DNA from: Acidobacteriota bacterium
GTDB taxonomy: Bacteria; Acidobacteriota; Terriglobia; Acidiferrales; UBA7541
DNA length: 64,000 nucleotides
NCBI GenBank assembly: GCA_027307115.1
Contig: DAHUXN010000053.1
Location: 21,051-85,050 of the forward strand
Reading direction: 5' to 3'
The notes beneath the pieces are model-generated. The model saw only the letters and a program-made list of their open reading frames with translations. It ran no database searches and was not told where the DNA came from. The position numbers and the translations under genes are program-made. Positions 1 to 10,095 of the stretch are shown here, in pieces (within the stretch, counting starts at the first letter, position 1; every line of letters begins with the position of its first letter).

Positions 1-390
1 CTGGACGCGCTGCTTACGCTCCGCCGACGCCATGCTCCGGTAGGTCAGCGGGAGCTCGACGTTTTCGAATACGGTAAGGTCGCCGATCAAATTGAACGCC
101 TGGAAGATGAAACCGATCTCGCGATTCCGGATCCTTGTGCGGTCGGATAGCGACAGATTCGCCACCGGCTGATTATTCAGCGTGTAGGCGCCATCCGTGG
201 GAGAGTCGAGAAGCCCGAGAATCGAAAGCAAGGTCGACTTGCCGCAGCCCGACGGGCCGGCGATCGACAGGAATTCGCCCACCTTGATCTCCAGATGAAC
301 GCCGGCAAGGGCGTGAGTTTCGATTTCGTCGGTGAAAAAAACCTTCGTAACGCCGTCGAGGTGAATCAATGCTTTCGTCGTGCTGTCCAT
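1..390 (-). CDS. ABC transporter ATP-binding subunit, MacB/LolD type (partial)
   Basis: The N-terminal 130 residues of an ABC ATPase; the rest lies beyond the left edge. The Walker A motif GPSGCGKST is at about residues 40-48, and IGFIFQAFNLI fits the Q-loop region of the MacB/LolD/FtsE-like group that works with periplasmic adaptors. The Walker B and signature motifs are outside the window. The ATG at 390 has an AAGGAG ribosome binding site seven bases upstream. It follows the adaptor gene at 424 by 33 bases on the same strand, so the two are probably co-transcribed as an efflux or lipoprotein-export system. Whether the ATPase is fused to a permease (MacB) or separate cannot be seen. Substrate unknown. 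Confidence 0.9.
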   Translation of the reverse strand, partial: MDSTTKALIHLDGVTKVFFTDEIETHALAGVHLEIKVGEFLSIAGPSGCGKSTLLSILGLLDSPTDGAYTLNNQPVANLSLSDRTRIRNREIGFIFQAFNLIGDLTVFENVELPLTYRSMASAERKQRVQ

Positions 391-423
391 TCTCGCTCCT
401 TCGCCAGCAAGTGTCTTATAGCT

Positions 424-1677
424 CTAATTGATCCGGATCCGTTCAAAATTGTCATAGGCAGACATGTCCGAAAGAATTACCGTGTCTCCCACATTCAAGC
501 CTTTTAGGATCTGCACAGTACTTACGGACGTCTTGCCTATCTCAACGTTAGCACGCACGGCTTCTTTACCCCCGTCGATTTCCTTGAACAGGCCAATTGT
601 ACTGTTCTGATCGCCGTGCACCGGGCGGCCTACATATAACACATTCGTCAACTTTTCAATCAGAACGGTTCCCTCCACGCTGAGGTTTGGCACTGCGCCC
701 TCAGGCAGTGGGCCGTCCAAATGGACGTCCACGGTACGTGTGCCATTCACGACGGCGGGGTCGATACGAATCACGTGGCCTGGTATGATGCCATTGTGAG
801 TATCCACCGAAGCGGTCTGGTTGAGCTGAATATCCCGCGCCTGCGTCTCCGCGATTTGTAGCTGCGCTTTCAATTGCGAAGGCTGGGCAACTTTTGCCAG
901 TTCGGTCCCTGGCGTCACTTCCTGGCCCACTTCCACGGGTAGTTCCTGCAGCACTCCGTCAATACCTGGCCGCACCTTCAACTGGTCAACCTGGTGTTCG
1001 TAGAGCTGCTCCTGCGCCTTGTCTTGGTCGATCGTGGCTTGCTGCACGGCCAACTGCTCCTGCACGGAGGCCGCAAAGGTTTCCACCTGCTTCTGCGCCA
1101 GATCGTTTTGTGCTTTCAGTTCCGTTGCTGTGACCTGGGACTTGTCGGCCGTGATCTTCGGCCCAACACCTTGCTTGAACAGTGTTTCGTCGGCGTCCGC
1201 TTGCATTTGCGCCACGTGATAAGCGGAACGCACTCCCGCGGCCGTCGAACGCAAAGCCATCAGCTGATTTTCCAATTGCGCTTTTAAGTTGCTGTACTGG
1301 GCTTGCGCGGATATCAGTTGGTATTTTGCTCCCAAGTATTGCTGCTCAAGCTGAGGGTTGCTGAGAACTAGAATCAGGGTATCAGCCTTCACTTTTGTTC
1401 CCGCCAACATCAACCGCTGCTCCACGCGCCCCTCGGTAATGGCCGGTATGATTCTCGTGGTTTCCGGCACCAGTGTTCCCAGGCCCTGCACCTGGCGAAG
1501 CATCTCGCCGCGCTTCACCGTGTCAATCCAGATGACCGATCCATCTACCGTAGGTGGTGCGGGCTTGAGCCGTGAAAGTCCATACGTAACCAACGGCAGC
1601 AGAATCAGAATGATGGCAATATATATAATCCGACGGATCCGTTTTTTTCGTTTTACTTCTGGCCGTTGTATATCCAA
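424..1677 (-). CDS. HlyD/MacA-family periplasmic adaptor subunit
   Basis: A 417-residue membrane fusion protein. A basic N-terminus (RKKRIRR) precedes one membrane anchor at about residues 15-33. Then come a lipoyl-like/barrel half, a long Gln/Ala-rich helical hairpin (about 105-215) with coiled-coil character, and the returning half with the usual VGQEVTPGT segment. Such adaptors bridge an inner-membrane ABC pump and an outer-membrane channel. The start is TTG at 1677, chosen because GGGGAG lies about eight bases upstream; no better ATG is seen. The gene heads an operon with the downstream ABC ATPase. No outer-membrane partner is in view on this side. Confidence 0.88.
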   Translation of the reverse strand: MDIQRPEVKRKKRIRRIIYIAIILILLPLVTYGLSRLKPAPPTVDGSVIWIDTVKRGEMLRQVQGLGTLVPETTRIIPAITEGRVEQRLMLAGTKVKADTLILVLSNPQLEQQYLGAKYQLISAQAQYSNLKAQLENQLMALRSTAAGVRSAYHVAQMQADADETLFKQGVGPKITADKSQVTATELKAQNDLAQKQVETFAASVQEQLAVQQATIDQDKAQEQLYEHQVDQLKVRPGIDGVLQELPVEVGQEVTPGTELAKVAQPSQLKAQLQIAETQARDIQLNQTASVDTHNGIIPGHVIRIDPAVVNGTRTVDVHLDGPLPEGAVPNLSVEGTVLIEKLTNVLYVGRPVHGDQNSTIGLFKEIDGGKEAVRANVEIGKTSVSTVQILKGLNVGDTVILSDMSAYDNFERIRIN

Positions 1678-2200
1678 GTCAATTCTCCCCGTCCGTATTA
1701 AATAACCGCAATTCGGATACCGTCATCCGCCCGCGGTTAAATCTTTCATCCTGTGTGGATTATGGACATTATACACCGAATCAACGGCCTCTGCACGCCC
1801 GATAGTGGGACTCGAGCGTCCCACTAGCGAACACTCTGCCTCGTGCGTTCCAGAACTGATAAGCCTATGTCAGGCGGCCTTTGCCCGGTTTTTAAATACG
1901 TGATATCCCAAGGGTCAGCGTGTAAGCTAGAGCGAGTTCCCGTTTTCACTGTTTCAGGGCGCGGTCGGCCGCAACCAGAGCTTCACACCGTACATGTACT
2001 AATGCCCCCAGCCAGTTCGCTATCCAAAAGGAGAGATTTTGCATCTAAGGCCGAAGCGATTTTATTTCTTCGGGGAAGGCTTCCTCTCGGGTGGAGGGGT
2101 TGCCGGGAACTGCACGTCTTGTAGTTCCGGCATTGCGTCCAGCATTGGGAAGTTGCATCGTTAGGATTCATTTTGACCGAACCCATTGGGAGGGAGTTCC
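1678..2200. other. Divergent intergenic region
   Basis: About 520 bases between the adaptor gene (minus) and the Asp-box protein (plus). It holds a TATAAT -10-like element for the minus strand at 1768-1773 and a perfect 9-bp inverted repeat at 1803-1826. A 41-codon frame opening with TTG at 2039 has an AAGGAGAG site upstream and ends at TAG 2162-2164, but I cannot support it as a gene. No RNA gene was recognised. Confidence 0.5.
1803..1826. promoter_or_regulatory. Perfect 9-bp inverted repeat, possible operator
   Basis: TAGTGGGAC and GTCCCACTA flank the six bases TCGAGC. The centre lies about 44 bases upstream of a TATAAT on the minus strand (complement 1768-1773), a usual position for an activator or upstream operator of the adaptor/ABC operon. 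There is no T-run on either side, so a terminator is less likely. Confidence 0.4.
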
Positions 2201-5200
2201 GTGCTTCTAAATAATAACGGTTTGCGCCGCGTCGAATCCGCGTTCACCGCAGTCGTGCGTTTTGCTGGAAGTCACCGTTTTGGCGTCAGCCTGGCGATTG
2301 TCGTAATGCTGCTCACCGGATCGCTTCTGCCGCTTGTGGGACAGTCCGATCGTGCCCGAAGCGAAGGAGCGCATGAGCACGACTCCGCTCTTCAGATTCG
2401 CAAGCGCGCCGATTGGTTCTTCCGCCAGCGCGCGTTTCCTCTTGGGCGCATTCCCGCCGACGCGCGCCTGAAGGCCCTCCAACAAGTGGAGCAAATGCGC
2501 CGGACGAAGGGCGTTTTCATGAGCCGATTTGCGGCTGCGACGCGCGCCAAGTTTCCCGTGACGCAGACCATTCCGATAAATGGTTCCACGTGGACGTCTA
2601 TTGGCCCGCAGCCCACGGCGAGTTCGTTCTTTGGCAACGTTTCCGGGCGCGTGACTGCGCTGGCCGTTGATCCGTGCGACGCAACAGGAAACACAATTTA
2701 CGCTGGAGCGGCGCAGGGCGGCGTTTGGAAGACGACCGATGGTGGAACGAATTGGACTCCGATGACGGATAGCCAATTGTCGATTTCAAGCGGCTCATTG
2801 GCGGTCGATCCCGTGATGGGCGACTGCACGGGCGGGCATACCGGCGCGATTTATTACGGCACGGGCGAGGAAAATTTCGCGTTCGATAGCTTTTACGGTG
2901 CCGGCGTTTTGATTTCGCACGACGGCGGCGTTAGCTGGACGAAAGACAACACTTTCGTGAACGTCACGAGCGGAACACCGTCTGTCATCACTCCCGAGAG
3001 CGCCTCCGCCGCTGGTCCATTTATCGGCGACATTTCCGTGGATCCTGCCAACACTCAAATTCTTCTCGCAGCGGTTCAGGGCATCAGCAGTCAGGCGCAT
3101 TCAGGCATCTGGCGCTCCACGGACGGTGGCGCGGATTGGACTTTGACTCCCCCGACTTCCTATTCGCCTGCACTTCCCGCCCAGTTTGATTTCGGAACGG
3201 GCGTTGCGTTCGATCCAAATGATCCCTTGGGCAAGACCGCTTATGCTGCGCTGGGTATTCCTTTTTGCGCGAGCAATACTTGCGGCGCCGCCGGTGATGA
3301 GGAACTCGACAACGGCGTATATAAATCCACGGACGCCGGTCTGACCTGGACTCGCATGGCCAGTTTGGACACAGCTGCCGGGACGACGAATTCGGGAAAT
3401 TATGGCCGCATTACCATCGCTGTCGGCCCTTCCTCGAATGGGCAGCCAACTGGAACCGAGCTTGTCGTTTCCATCGCCTCGATTGCAGGAAGCTCAAGCG
3501 ATCTGCTCGGCGTGTTTAAGAGCACGGATGGCGGCCAGACTTTTACCACTATGACCACGCCGGCATTTTGCGATCACCAGTGTTTTTATGACATGGCCGT
3601 CGGAATCAGCCCCGCAAATGTCAACGTCATTCTCCTTGGTGGCGGCCCCGCCGCGGAAGGCTCCACTTCCAGTAGCACTATTTCGCCGCCATGCGGGCAG
3701 ATACCAGCAAATCAGGGCATTTCTGCGGTGATCGAGTCCACGGATGGCGGGCAGACTTGGGCGGATGTATCTTGCGACAACGCGAGCGGAACATTCATCC
3801 ACGTGGACACGCACGCCTTTGCCTTCGGGCCCAGCAACAAATTTTTCATCGGCAACGATGGCGGCGTGTGGAGTTCCACCAACATTATCACCAGTCCCGG
3901 CGGTCAGAATTGGACAAACCTGAATAATACTTTGAGCCTTACCCAGTTTTACCCCGGCAATTCCATCCATCCCTCAAATCCGCAAATCGGCTTCGGAGGG
4001 ACGCAGGACAACGGGATGCAGATGTTCAATGGCCAGCTTCAGTGGGGCGACACGGCTTCCTGCGGCGACGGCGCATGGACCGCAGTCGATCCTAGCACGC
4101 CGAGCACGGTCTATACCACGTGCGAAGCGATCGGCCAATTCGGAACAATCTTGAAAAATCAGATAGACGGTACAGGAGTTGGATTCGGAACCAATTGGAT
4201 CGCCCTTGATACTCCGGCCATGGATAATGACAACACGAATTTCATTCCGCCCATGGTTGTTGATCTGACGACCCCGCAGAACGTTTATTTCGGCACGGAC
4301 CGCGTGTGGCAATCCACAAACGGAGGGATTTCCTGGAACCCGATATCGGCTACTCTGCCGAGCTCCACAAGCTTCACGTGCGGAGGCGGGGCCTGCGTGA
4401 TTACGACATTGTCGGTCGCGCCGAATAGCTCGAACACGGTTTACGTGGGCGCGGATACGGGGCAAATATTCGCTTCAACAAACGCAGCAGCAGCGCCAAC
4501 ATTCTCAGAAATCGATCAATCGAACATGCCAGGGCGGACCGTAACTCAAGTCATTGCCAGTCCAACGCTCTCGACTACTGCCTTCGCGAGCTTCTCCGGA
4601 TTCTCCTTTTGCTCCGGCTGCGACCAGAAGGGCCACGTTTTCAAGACCACCAACAGCGGAGGCGCGTGGACCAATATCACGGGCAATTTACCTGACACGC
4701 CCGTGAACGATATCGTCGTCGACCCGAATGACATGACGAACAATACTCTTTATGTCGCCACCGACGTGGGCGTTTTCGTGACCACAACTGCGGGCGCATC
4801 ATGGTCCGAGCTTGCCACCGGGTTGCCGCACGTCGAATGCACTTCGCTCAAGCTGAATAATACGGCGCGCGTGCTGCGCGTCGGCACTCACGGCCGTGGC
4901 AGTTGGGATTTGCAGTTGCCGGGATTGCCCGCTTCCGCACTCACGGGGATTTCACCAACGAGCACGGCGGCTGGATCGGCAGGTTTCACGTTGACGCTAA
5001 GCGGCGTCGGTTTCCCCGCCGGTCCTATGGTGAATTTCGGAACCACCGCGTTGACGCCAGCTTTTGTGAGCCCCACGCAAATCACGGTGAACGTTCCTGC
5101 ATCGGCGATCGCGGGCTCTGCTGTCGTGCCCGTCAGCGTTTCCGGTGGTGTCCAGAATTCCCTCGACTTCAGCGTCGAAGGACCGCTGCCAACACTGACG

Positions 5201-5737
5201 TCTATTTCTCCGACGACTGCGACAACTGCCGCGAACGTAACGCTTACGGTCACTGGTACGAATTTCAATCCGAATACGGAAGTTATATGGACGCCCACTA
5301 CTGGCAACGGCGCCAACTTGTTTGTCAGCACGGCTCTGCCACAATTGCCGGGCGGCACCAGCACGTCATTCACCGTGACAGTGCCGGCGAGTTTGCTGGC
5401 GTCCTCTCTGGCAAAAGTGGTGCCGGCAACTCCGGCCGCTCCAAAACCCACAGGGCCGATGGCGTTCTGGCTGCTGGCAGCGCTTTGTGCCGCCATCGTG
5501 GGGATTTTTGTTTTCGCCGTAACGCCACGAAAGCGACGGTTGGTTTTCGGAACAACACTCACGACGGTGCTTGTGCTGTTGCTGATCGCCGGTTGTGGCG
5601 GCGTCGGCAGCAACGGCAATCCACCACCTCCGCCACCCCCTCCGCCGAATAGCGTCCAAGTCGGAGTCAACGCCTACAATCCGGCGCCCGGTGGAGGATT
5701 CTCGGCGAATGCGGGGACGATTACGGTCAGCCAGTAG
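2201..5737 (+). CDS. Secreted Asp-box (BNR) beta-propeller protein with TIG domains
   Basis: About 1178 residues. An N-terminal hydrophobic segment (about 25-45) is followed by many Asp-box motifs of the form S/T-x-DGG-x-x-W (for example KTTDGGTNW, ISHDGGVSW, RSTDGGADW, ESTDGGQTW, QSTNGGISW), which mark sortilin/sialidase-like propeller blades over roughly residues 130-900. Two TIG/IPT-like immunoglobulin domains follow (GISPTSTAAGS..., SISPTTATTAA...). The C-terminus has a membrane helix, a basic cluster RKRR, a second hydrophobic stretch ending in LLLIAGC, a run of nine prolines and a short beta tail. I chose GTG 2201 because GGGAGGGAG sits just upstream; the TTG at 2186 is the longer alternative. 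Likely extracellular; ligand or enzymatic role unknown. Confidence 0.85.
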   Translation: MLLNNNGLRRVESAFTAVVRFAGSHRFGVSLAIVVMLLTGSLLPLVGQSDRARSEGAHEHDSALQIRKRADWFFRQRAFPLGRIPADARLKALQQVEQMRRTKGVFMSRFAAATRAKFPVTQTIPINGSTWTSIGPQPTASSFFGNVSGRVTALAVDPCDATGNTIYAGAAQGGVWKTTDGGTNWTPMTDSQLSISSGSLAVDPVMGDCTGGHTGAIYYGTGEENFAFDSFYGAGVLISHDGGVSWTKDNTFVNVTSGTPSVITPESASAAGPFIGDISVDPANTQILLAAVQGISSQAHSGIWRSTDGGADWTLTPPTSYSPALPAQFDFGTGVAFDPNDPLGKTAYAALGIPFCASNTCGAAGDEELDNGVYKSTDAGLTWTRMASLDTAAGTTNSGNYGRITIAVGPSSNGQPTGTELVVSIASIAGSSSDLLGVFKSTDGGQTFTTMTTPAFCDHQCFYDMAVGISPANVNVILLGGGPAAEGSTSSSTISPPCGQIPANQGISAVIESTDGGQTWADVSCDNASGTFIHVDTHAFAFGPSNKFFIGNDGGVWSSTNIITSPGGQNWTNLNNTLSLTQFYPGNSIHPSNPQIGFGGTQDNGMQMFNGQLQWGDTASCGDGAWTAVDPSTPSTVYTTCEAIGQFGTILKNQIDGTGVGFGTNWIALDTPAMDNDNTNFIPPMVVDLTTPQNVYFGTDRVWQSTNGGISWNPISATLPSSTSFTCGGGACVITTLSVAPNSSNTVYVGADTGQIFASTNAAAAPTFSEIDQSNMPGRTVTQVIASPTLSTTAFASFSGFSFCSGCDQKGHVFKTTNSGGAWTNITGNLPDTPVNDIVVDPNDMTNNTLYVATDVGVFVTTTAGASWSELATGLPHVECTSLKLNNTARVLRVGTHGRGSWDLQLPGLPASALTGISPTSTAAGSAGFTLTLSGVGFPAGPMVNFGTTALTPAFVSPTQITVNVPASAIAGSAVVPVSVSGGVQNSLDFSVEGPLPTLTSISPTTATTAANVTLTVTGTNFNPNTEVIWTPTTGNGANLFVSTALPQLPGGTSTSFTVTVPASLLASSLAKVVPATPAAPKPTGPMAFWLLAALCAAIVGIFVFAVTPRKRRLVFGTTLTTVLVLLLIAGCGGVGSNGNPPPPPPPPPNSVQVGVNAYNPAPGGGFSANAGTITVSQ

Positions 5738-5845
5738 AAACTGTTGCAGGTTTGCGGCAGCGCCATCGCCTTCATTTTTGTGAGGAATGCAAGACGTGGT
5801 GATTTGAATTTCTGATTCCGCTGGAACCACGATGTCCGGCAAATC

Positions 5846-8515
5846 CTAGGACATTTGGCGCAGTACGTATTGCAAAATTCCGCCGTGCTGGAAATAGGTG
5901 ACTTCGACCGGCGTGTCGATGCGCGCCACCGCGGAGAACGTTTTTTCTTTTCCGGCAGAGTCACGGGCGCGCACGCGAAGGATTTTCCGCGGCTTGAATT
6001 GCTCTGCAAGCCCCTCGATATCGAATATTTCCTGGCCCGTCAAGCCCACCGATTTGGCCGTCTGTCCCTCTTGAAATTCCAGCGGCAAGACACCCATGCC
6101 AATTAAATTGCTGCGGTGAATGCGTTCGAAACTTTCGGCAAGCACGGCGCGCGCGCCCAGCAGCAGCGTGCCTTTCGCCGCCCAATCGCGCGAGGATCCG
6201 GCGCCATATTCCTTCCCGGCGATCACGAGCAGCGGCACATTCTCGGCGTGGTATTTCTCGGCCGCATCGAAAATCGTCAGCTTCTCGCCGCTCGGTTGGT
6301 GCAGCGTCCATCCGCCCTCGGTTCCCGGGGCGAGTTGATTGCGCAGGCGGATGTTCGCGAAGGTTCCGCGCATCATCACTTCGTGATTGCCGCGCCGCGC
6401 TCCGTAGGAATTGAAGTCCTTCGGTTGCACGCCGTGGGCGATCAAATACTTTCCCGCCGGACTGTCGGCGGGAATCGAACCGGCGGGAGAAATATGATCG
6501 GTGGTGACGCTGTCGCCGAGCAGCGCCAGGACGCGCATGCCGCGCAAATCCTCGAGCGGGCCAGGCTTCACGGGCATGCCGTCGAAAAAGGGCGGCAGCT
6601 TGATGTAAGTCGACTTCGCGTCCCATGCGTAGAGGTCGCCCTCCGGAACTGGCAACGAGCGCCAGCGACTGTCGCCGGTGTAAACGTCCGCATATTCCTT
6701 GCGGAACATGTCGCTCGACACCGATGACCGCATCAGCGTTTCCACTTCCTGCGGAGTCGGCCAAATATCGCGCAGATAGACCGGCTTGCCGGCTTTGTCC
6801 GTCCCGAGCGGCTCTTTTTCCATGTCAAAATCCATGCGGCCCGCGAGCGCGTACGCAACAACCAGCGGCGGCGACGCCAGATAATTTGCGCGGCAGTACG
6901 GATTGATGCGCCCTTCGAAATTGCGGTTCCCGCTGAGAACCGATACGGCAACCAGATCGCTTTCCTTGATGGCTTTGCCGATTGCTTCCGGCAACGGCCC
7001 GCTGTTCCCGATGCACGTTGTGCAGCCGTAGCCCACCAGATGGAAGCGCAGCTCTTCAAGAAAATGCATCAGTCCGGATTTTTTCAAATAATCGCTGACG
7101 ACCATCGAGCCCGGAGCCAAGCTGGTTTTCACCCAGGGCTTCGATTTCAATCCGCGCTCGACGGCCTTTTTCGCCAGGATTCCTGCGCCGAGCATCAGCG
7201 ACGGATTCGAAGTATTTGTGCAGCTGGTGATGGCGGCGATCACCACGGAACCGTCGTGAAGCTCGAAGCGATCGCCATTGTTTTGCACGTTGGTGCGCTT
7301 CGCCGGGCCAGTCAGCGATTTTTCAAACACTGTTTTCGCCTGCGTCAGCGGCACTTTGTCCTGCGGACGCTTCGGCCCGGCAATCGTCGGCACTACGTCG
7401 CCGAGGTTGAGTTCCAGCTTGTCGGAAAATTCAGGATCAGGCGTCGCATCGGTGCGGAAGAGCCCTTGCTCCTTTGTATAGGCTTCGACGAGTTTCACCT
7501 GCGCCTCATCCCGCGCGGTAAAGCGCAAATAGGCGAGCGTCTCCGCGTCCACGGGGAAGAAGCCCATCGTCGCGCCATACTCGGGCGCCATATTGCCGAT
7601 CGTGGCGCGGTCGGGAAGCGTCAAACTCGAAAGCCCAGCACCGTAAAACTCAACAAATTTTCCAACTACGCCCTTCTTGCGCAACATCTCGGTTACGGTA
7701 AGAACCAGATCCGTTGCCGTCGCGCCTTCGTGCAAGCGCCCGTGCAATTTGAATCCGACGACCTGCGGAATCAGCATCGAAAGAGGTTGGCCGAGCATTG
7801 CCGCCTCAGCCTCGATTCCGCCCACGCCCCAGCCAAACACGCCCAGGCCGTTGACCATCGTTGTGTGCGAATCCGTTCCGACAAGTGAATCGGGATACGC
7901 CCACTGTTTGCCATCCGCTTCCCGGTGGAAAACGACGCGCGATAAATATTCCAGATTAACCTGATGGCATATTCCGGTGTCCGGCGGCACAACTTTGAAA
8001 TTGTGGAAGCTGTTCTGTCCCCAGCGGAGCAGCGCGTAACGTTCAATGTTGCGCATGAATTCGAGTTCGGCGTTGAACGCGAACGATTGCGCTGTGCCGA
8101 ATTGGTCGACCTGCACGGAATGATCGATCACCAGTTCCGCAGGAAATAGCGGGTTGATTTTTTTGGCGTCGCCACCGAGCTTGCTCATCGCTTGGCGCAT
8201 CGCCGCCAAGTCAACGATGGCCGGAACGCCCGTAAAGTCCTGCAACAGCACACGCGCGGGCAAGAACGAAATTTCTTTTGAGGGCTCCGCGGCAGGTTCC
8301 CAGTTCGCCACGGCGCGAATATCGTCCGCATGCACAAATTGCCCGTCTTCCTGGCGGAGCAAATTTTCGAGCAGGATTTTCATCGAGAACGGCAGGCGCG
8401 AAATTTTCCCCGCGCCGGAACGCTCGATTGGCTCCAGGCGGTAGATTTCAAAAGATTGGCTGCCAACTTTGAGCGTCGAACGCGCGTTGAACGAGTTCTT
8501 CGAAAGGAAACCCAT
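5846..8515 (-). CDS. acnA: Aconitate hydratase A
   Basis: An 889-residue monomeric aconitase that isomerises citrate and isocitrate in the TCA cycle, in the cytosol. The length is normal for AcnA/IRP-type enzymes. The [4Fe-4S] ligands are visible in [11 protein letters not shown] and [12 protein letters not shown]. The substrate-binding stretch [15 protein letters not shown] and the C-terminal swivel domain motif [14 protein letters not shown] are intact. The ATG at 8515 has GGAGAGGAG upstream. It is transcribed divergently from the radical SAM gene across a 143-base gap. No citrate synthase or isocitrate dehydrogenase gene is adjacent. The identification is firm. Confidence 0.97.
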   Translation of the reverse strand: MGFLSKNSFNARSTLKVGSQSFEIYRLEPIERSGAGKISRLPFSMKILLENLLRQEDGQFVHADDIRAVANWEPAAEPSKEISFLPARVLLQDFTGVPAIVDLAAMRQAMSKLGGDAKKINPLFPAELVIDHSVQVDQFGTAQSFAFNAELEFMRNIERYALLRWGQNSFHNFKVVPPDTGICHQVNLEYLSRVVFHREADGKQWAYPDSLVGTDSHTTMVNGLGVFGWGVGGIEAEAAMLGQPLSMLIPQVVGFKLHGRLHEGATATDLVLTVTEMLRKKGVVGKFVEFYGAGLSSLTLPDRATIGNMAPEYGATMGFFPVDAETLAYLRFTARDEAQVKLVEAYTKEQGLFRTDATPDPEFSDKLELNLGDVVPTIAGPKRPQDKVPLTQAKTVFEKSLTGPAKRTNVQNNGDRFELHDGSVVIAAITSCTNTSNPSLMLGAGILAKKAVERGLKSKPWVKTSLAPGSMVVSDYLKKSGLMHFLEELRFHLVGYGCTTCIGNSGPLPEAIGKAIKESDLVAVSVLSGNRNFEGRINPYCRANYLASPPLVVAYALAGRMDFDMEKEPLGTDKAGKPVYLRDIWPTPQEVETLMRSSVSSDMFRKEYADVYTGDSRWRSLPVPEGDLYAWDAKSTYIKLPPFFDGMPVKPGPLEDLRGMRVLALLGDSVTTDHISPAGSIPADSPAGKYLIAHGVQPKDFNSYGARRGNHEVMMRGTFANIRLRNQLAPGTEGGWTLHQPSGEKLTIFDAAEKYHAENVPLLVIAGKEYGAGSSRDWAAKGTLLLGARAVLAESFERIHRSNLIGMGVLPLEFQEGQTAKSVGLTGQEIFDIEGLAEQFKPRKILRVRARDSAGKEKTFSAVARIDTPVEVTYFQHGGILQYVLRQMS

Positions 8516-8610
8516 GTCGCTCTCTCAACTCCTCTCCGGAACACTCTATGATAACGCAATCGTGCGGTTGTACTTTCTGGATTTTAGTGTTCCTCAGTCG
8601 GTACTCGGAT

Positions 8611-8639
8611 TTGTGACTCCTCGCCGCGCATGCCATAAT
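8611..8639 (+). promoter_or_regulatory. Extended -10 promoter of the radical SAM operon
   Basis: TTGTGA at 8611-8616, a 17-bp spacer, then CATAAT at 8634-8639 preceded by TGc (extended -10). The predicted start near 8646 leaves a leader of about 13 bases before the ATG at 8659. Confidence 0.55.
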
Positions 8640-8658
8640 TTCAGAATTACCAACAGCC

Positions 8659-10095
8659 ATGAAAATAGTGCTCATTTCGACGTACGAGTTGGGACGGCAG
8701 CCTTTTGGGCTGGCTTCGCCCGCGGCGTGGCTGCGCGCGGGCGGCTCGGAAGTTGTGTGCGTGGACCTGTCGCGGGAGCAGTTTTGCGAAGAGACAGTAC
8801 GCGACGCAGCGCTTATCGCATTTTACGTTCCGATGCACACCGCGACGCGGCTCGCTGTCGAACTCCTAAAAACAATTCGGAGATTGGTTCCTGCCGCGCA
8901 TATTTGTTTTTATGGCCTTTATGCGCCGATGAATGAGTCATGGCTTCGCGCCCTTGGCGTGCAGACAATTCTAGGCGGCGAATTCGAGCAGGGTTTGACG
9001 GATCTCGCAAGGAGAATCGCGGTCGGTCACGGTGCGGATGTGCAATGCGAACCAGTCATATCACTCGCGCGGCAGAAATTTGCGGTCCCCAATCGCACGG
9101 GACTCGTCGTTCTGGATCAATATGCGCGGCTGGCATTGCCGGATGGCGAAAAACGATCGGTCGGTTACACGGAGGCGAGCCGCGGGTGCAAACATCTTTG
9201 CCGCCATTGTCCCATCGTTCCCGTGTATAAAGGTGCTTTTCGCGTCGTAGACAGCGATGTCGTACTTGCCGACATTCGCCAGCAAGTTGCCGCCGGCGCG
9301 CAGCACATCACCTTCGGCGATCCTGATTTCTTCAACGGAATCGGCCACGCAATTCCTCTCGTCGAGTCGCTGCACAATGAGTTTCCCCAAATCACCTACG
9401 ATGTGACAATCAAGATCGAGCATCTGCTGAGGCATTCCGAATTCTTGCCGGTGCTGCGTCAAACAGGATGCCTGTTCGTTACGAGCGCTGTTGAATCAGT
9501 CGACGATCTGGTTCTCGAAAAGCTCGACAAGCATCATACGCGCGCTGATTTTTTGGACGTCGTCCGCCGCTTCCAAGAAATTGGCCTGACCTTGCAGTCC
9601 ACGTTCTTGCCGTTCACGCCGTGGACGAGTTTCGAAAGCTACATCGAGCTCTTGGAAGTCCTGCGCGAGAACGGCCTGGTCGAAAATGTCGCGCCGATCC
9701 AGCTTGCGATTCGCCTGTTAATCCCCGCTGGTTCGCGCCTACTTGAATTAAGCGAGGTGCGCGCTCTTGTGGCGCCGTTCGACGAATCCGCGATGGTCTA
9801 TCCGTGGAAACACTCCGATCCTCGCGTCGATGCGCTGTCTCAGGAGTTGCAACAAATCGTTCACGCTGGCGAGAAATTGAACCAGTCCCGCTCGCGCATC
9901 TTTGAACGCATCGAAGCGGCGGCTCGGCGCGCCGCAGGGGCGCCGGCGCTTCTAAAGCAACCGCCCATGATTTCGCGCGCCACAATCCCGTATCTCACCG
10001 AGCCTTGGTACTGTTGAGCCGAGCCCACCGGGGACCAGTTGGCCCCCATCGCGGAAGCGAGGAAATCGATTCGGCAGACGGACGGCTTTATTTGA
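8659..10095 (+). CDS. CUAEP-tail radical SAM selenoprotein (Sec at UGA 10015-10017)
   Basis: A conventional reading stops at TGA 10015 after 452 residues ending in Trp-Tyr-Cys. Reading that UGA as selenocysteine gives Cys-Sec-Ala-Glu-Pro and continues in frame for 25 more codons to TGA 10093-10095, 478 residues in all. The radical SAM cluster motif is Cys177-x3-Cys181-x2-Cys184 (GCKHLCRHC). The first 130 residues look like a cobalamin-binding Rossmann fold. I recall a protein family defined by exactly this tail, with CUAEP and CCAEP versions. A hairpin follows the UGA, and the true stop overlaps the next ATG (TGATG). The reaction is unknown; the vicinal Cys-Sec suggests a redox or cluster-ligand tail. 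Without Sec insertion the product lacks the tail. Confidence 0.85.
10030..10046 (+). promoter_or_regulatory. Candidate bacterial SECIS hairpin
   Basis: Directly downstream of UGA 10015-10017. GGGG (10030-10033) pairs with CCCC (10043-10046), A10034 is bulged, CC (10035-10036) pairs with GG (10041-10042), and the loop is AGUU (10037-10040). The loop starts 19 bases after the UGA and has a G among its first two positions. That fits the general description of bacterial SECIS elements bound by SelB (distance about 16-37 bases, small G-containing apical loop). Confidence 0.6.

Noticed and set aside
2039..2164. 41-codon frame with a good ribosome binding site before the Asp-box gene
   Set aside because: TTG start, Gly/Ser-rich product with no recognisable feature; not enough to call a gene.
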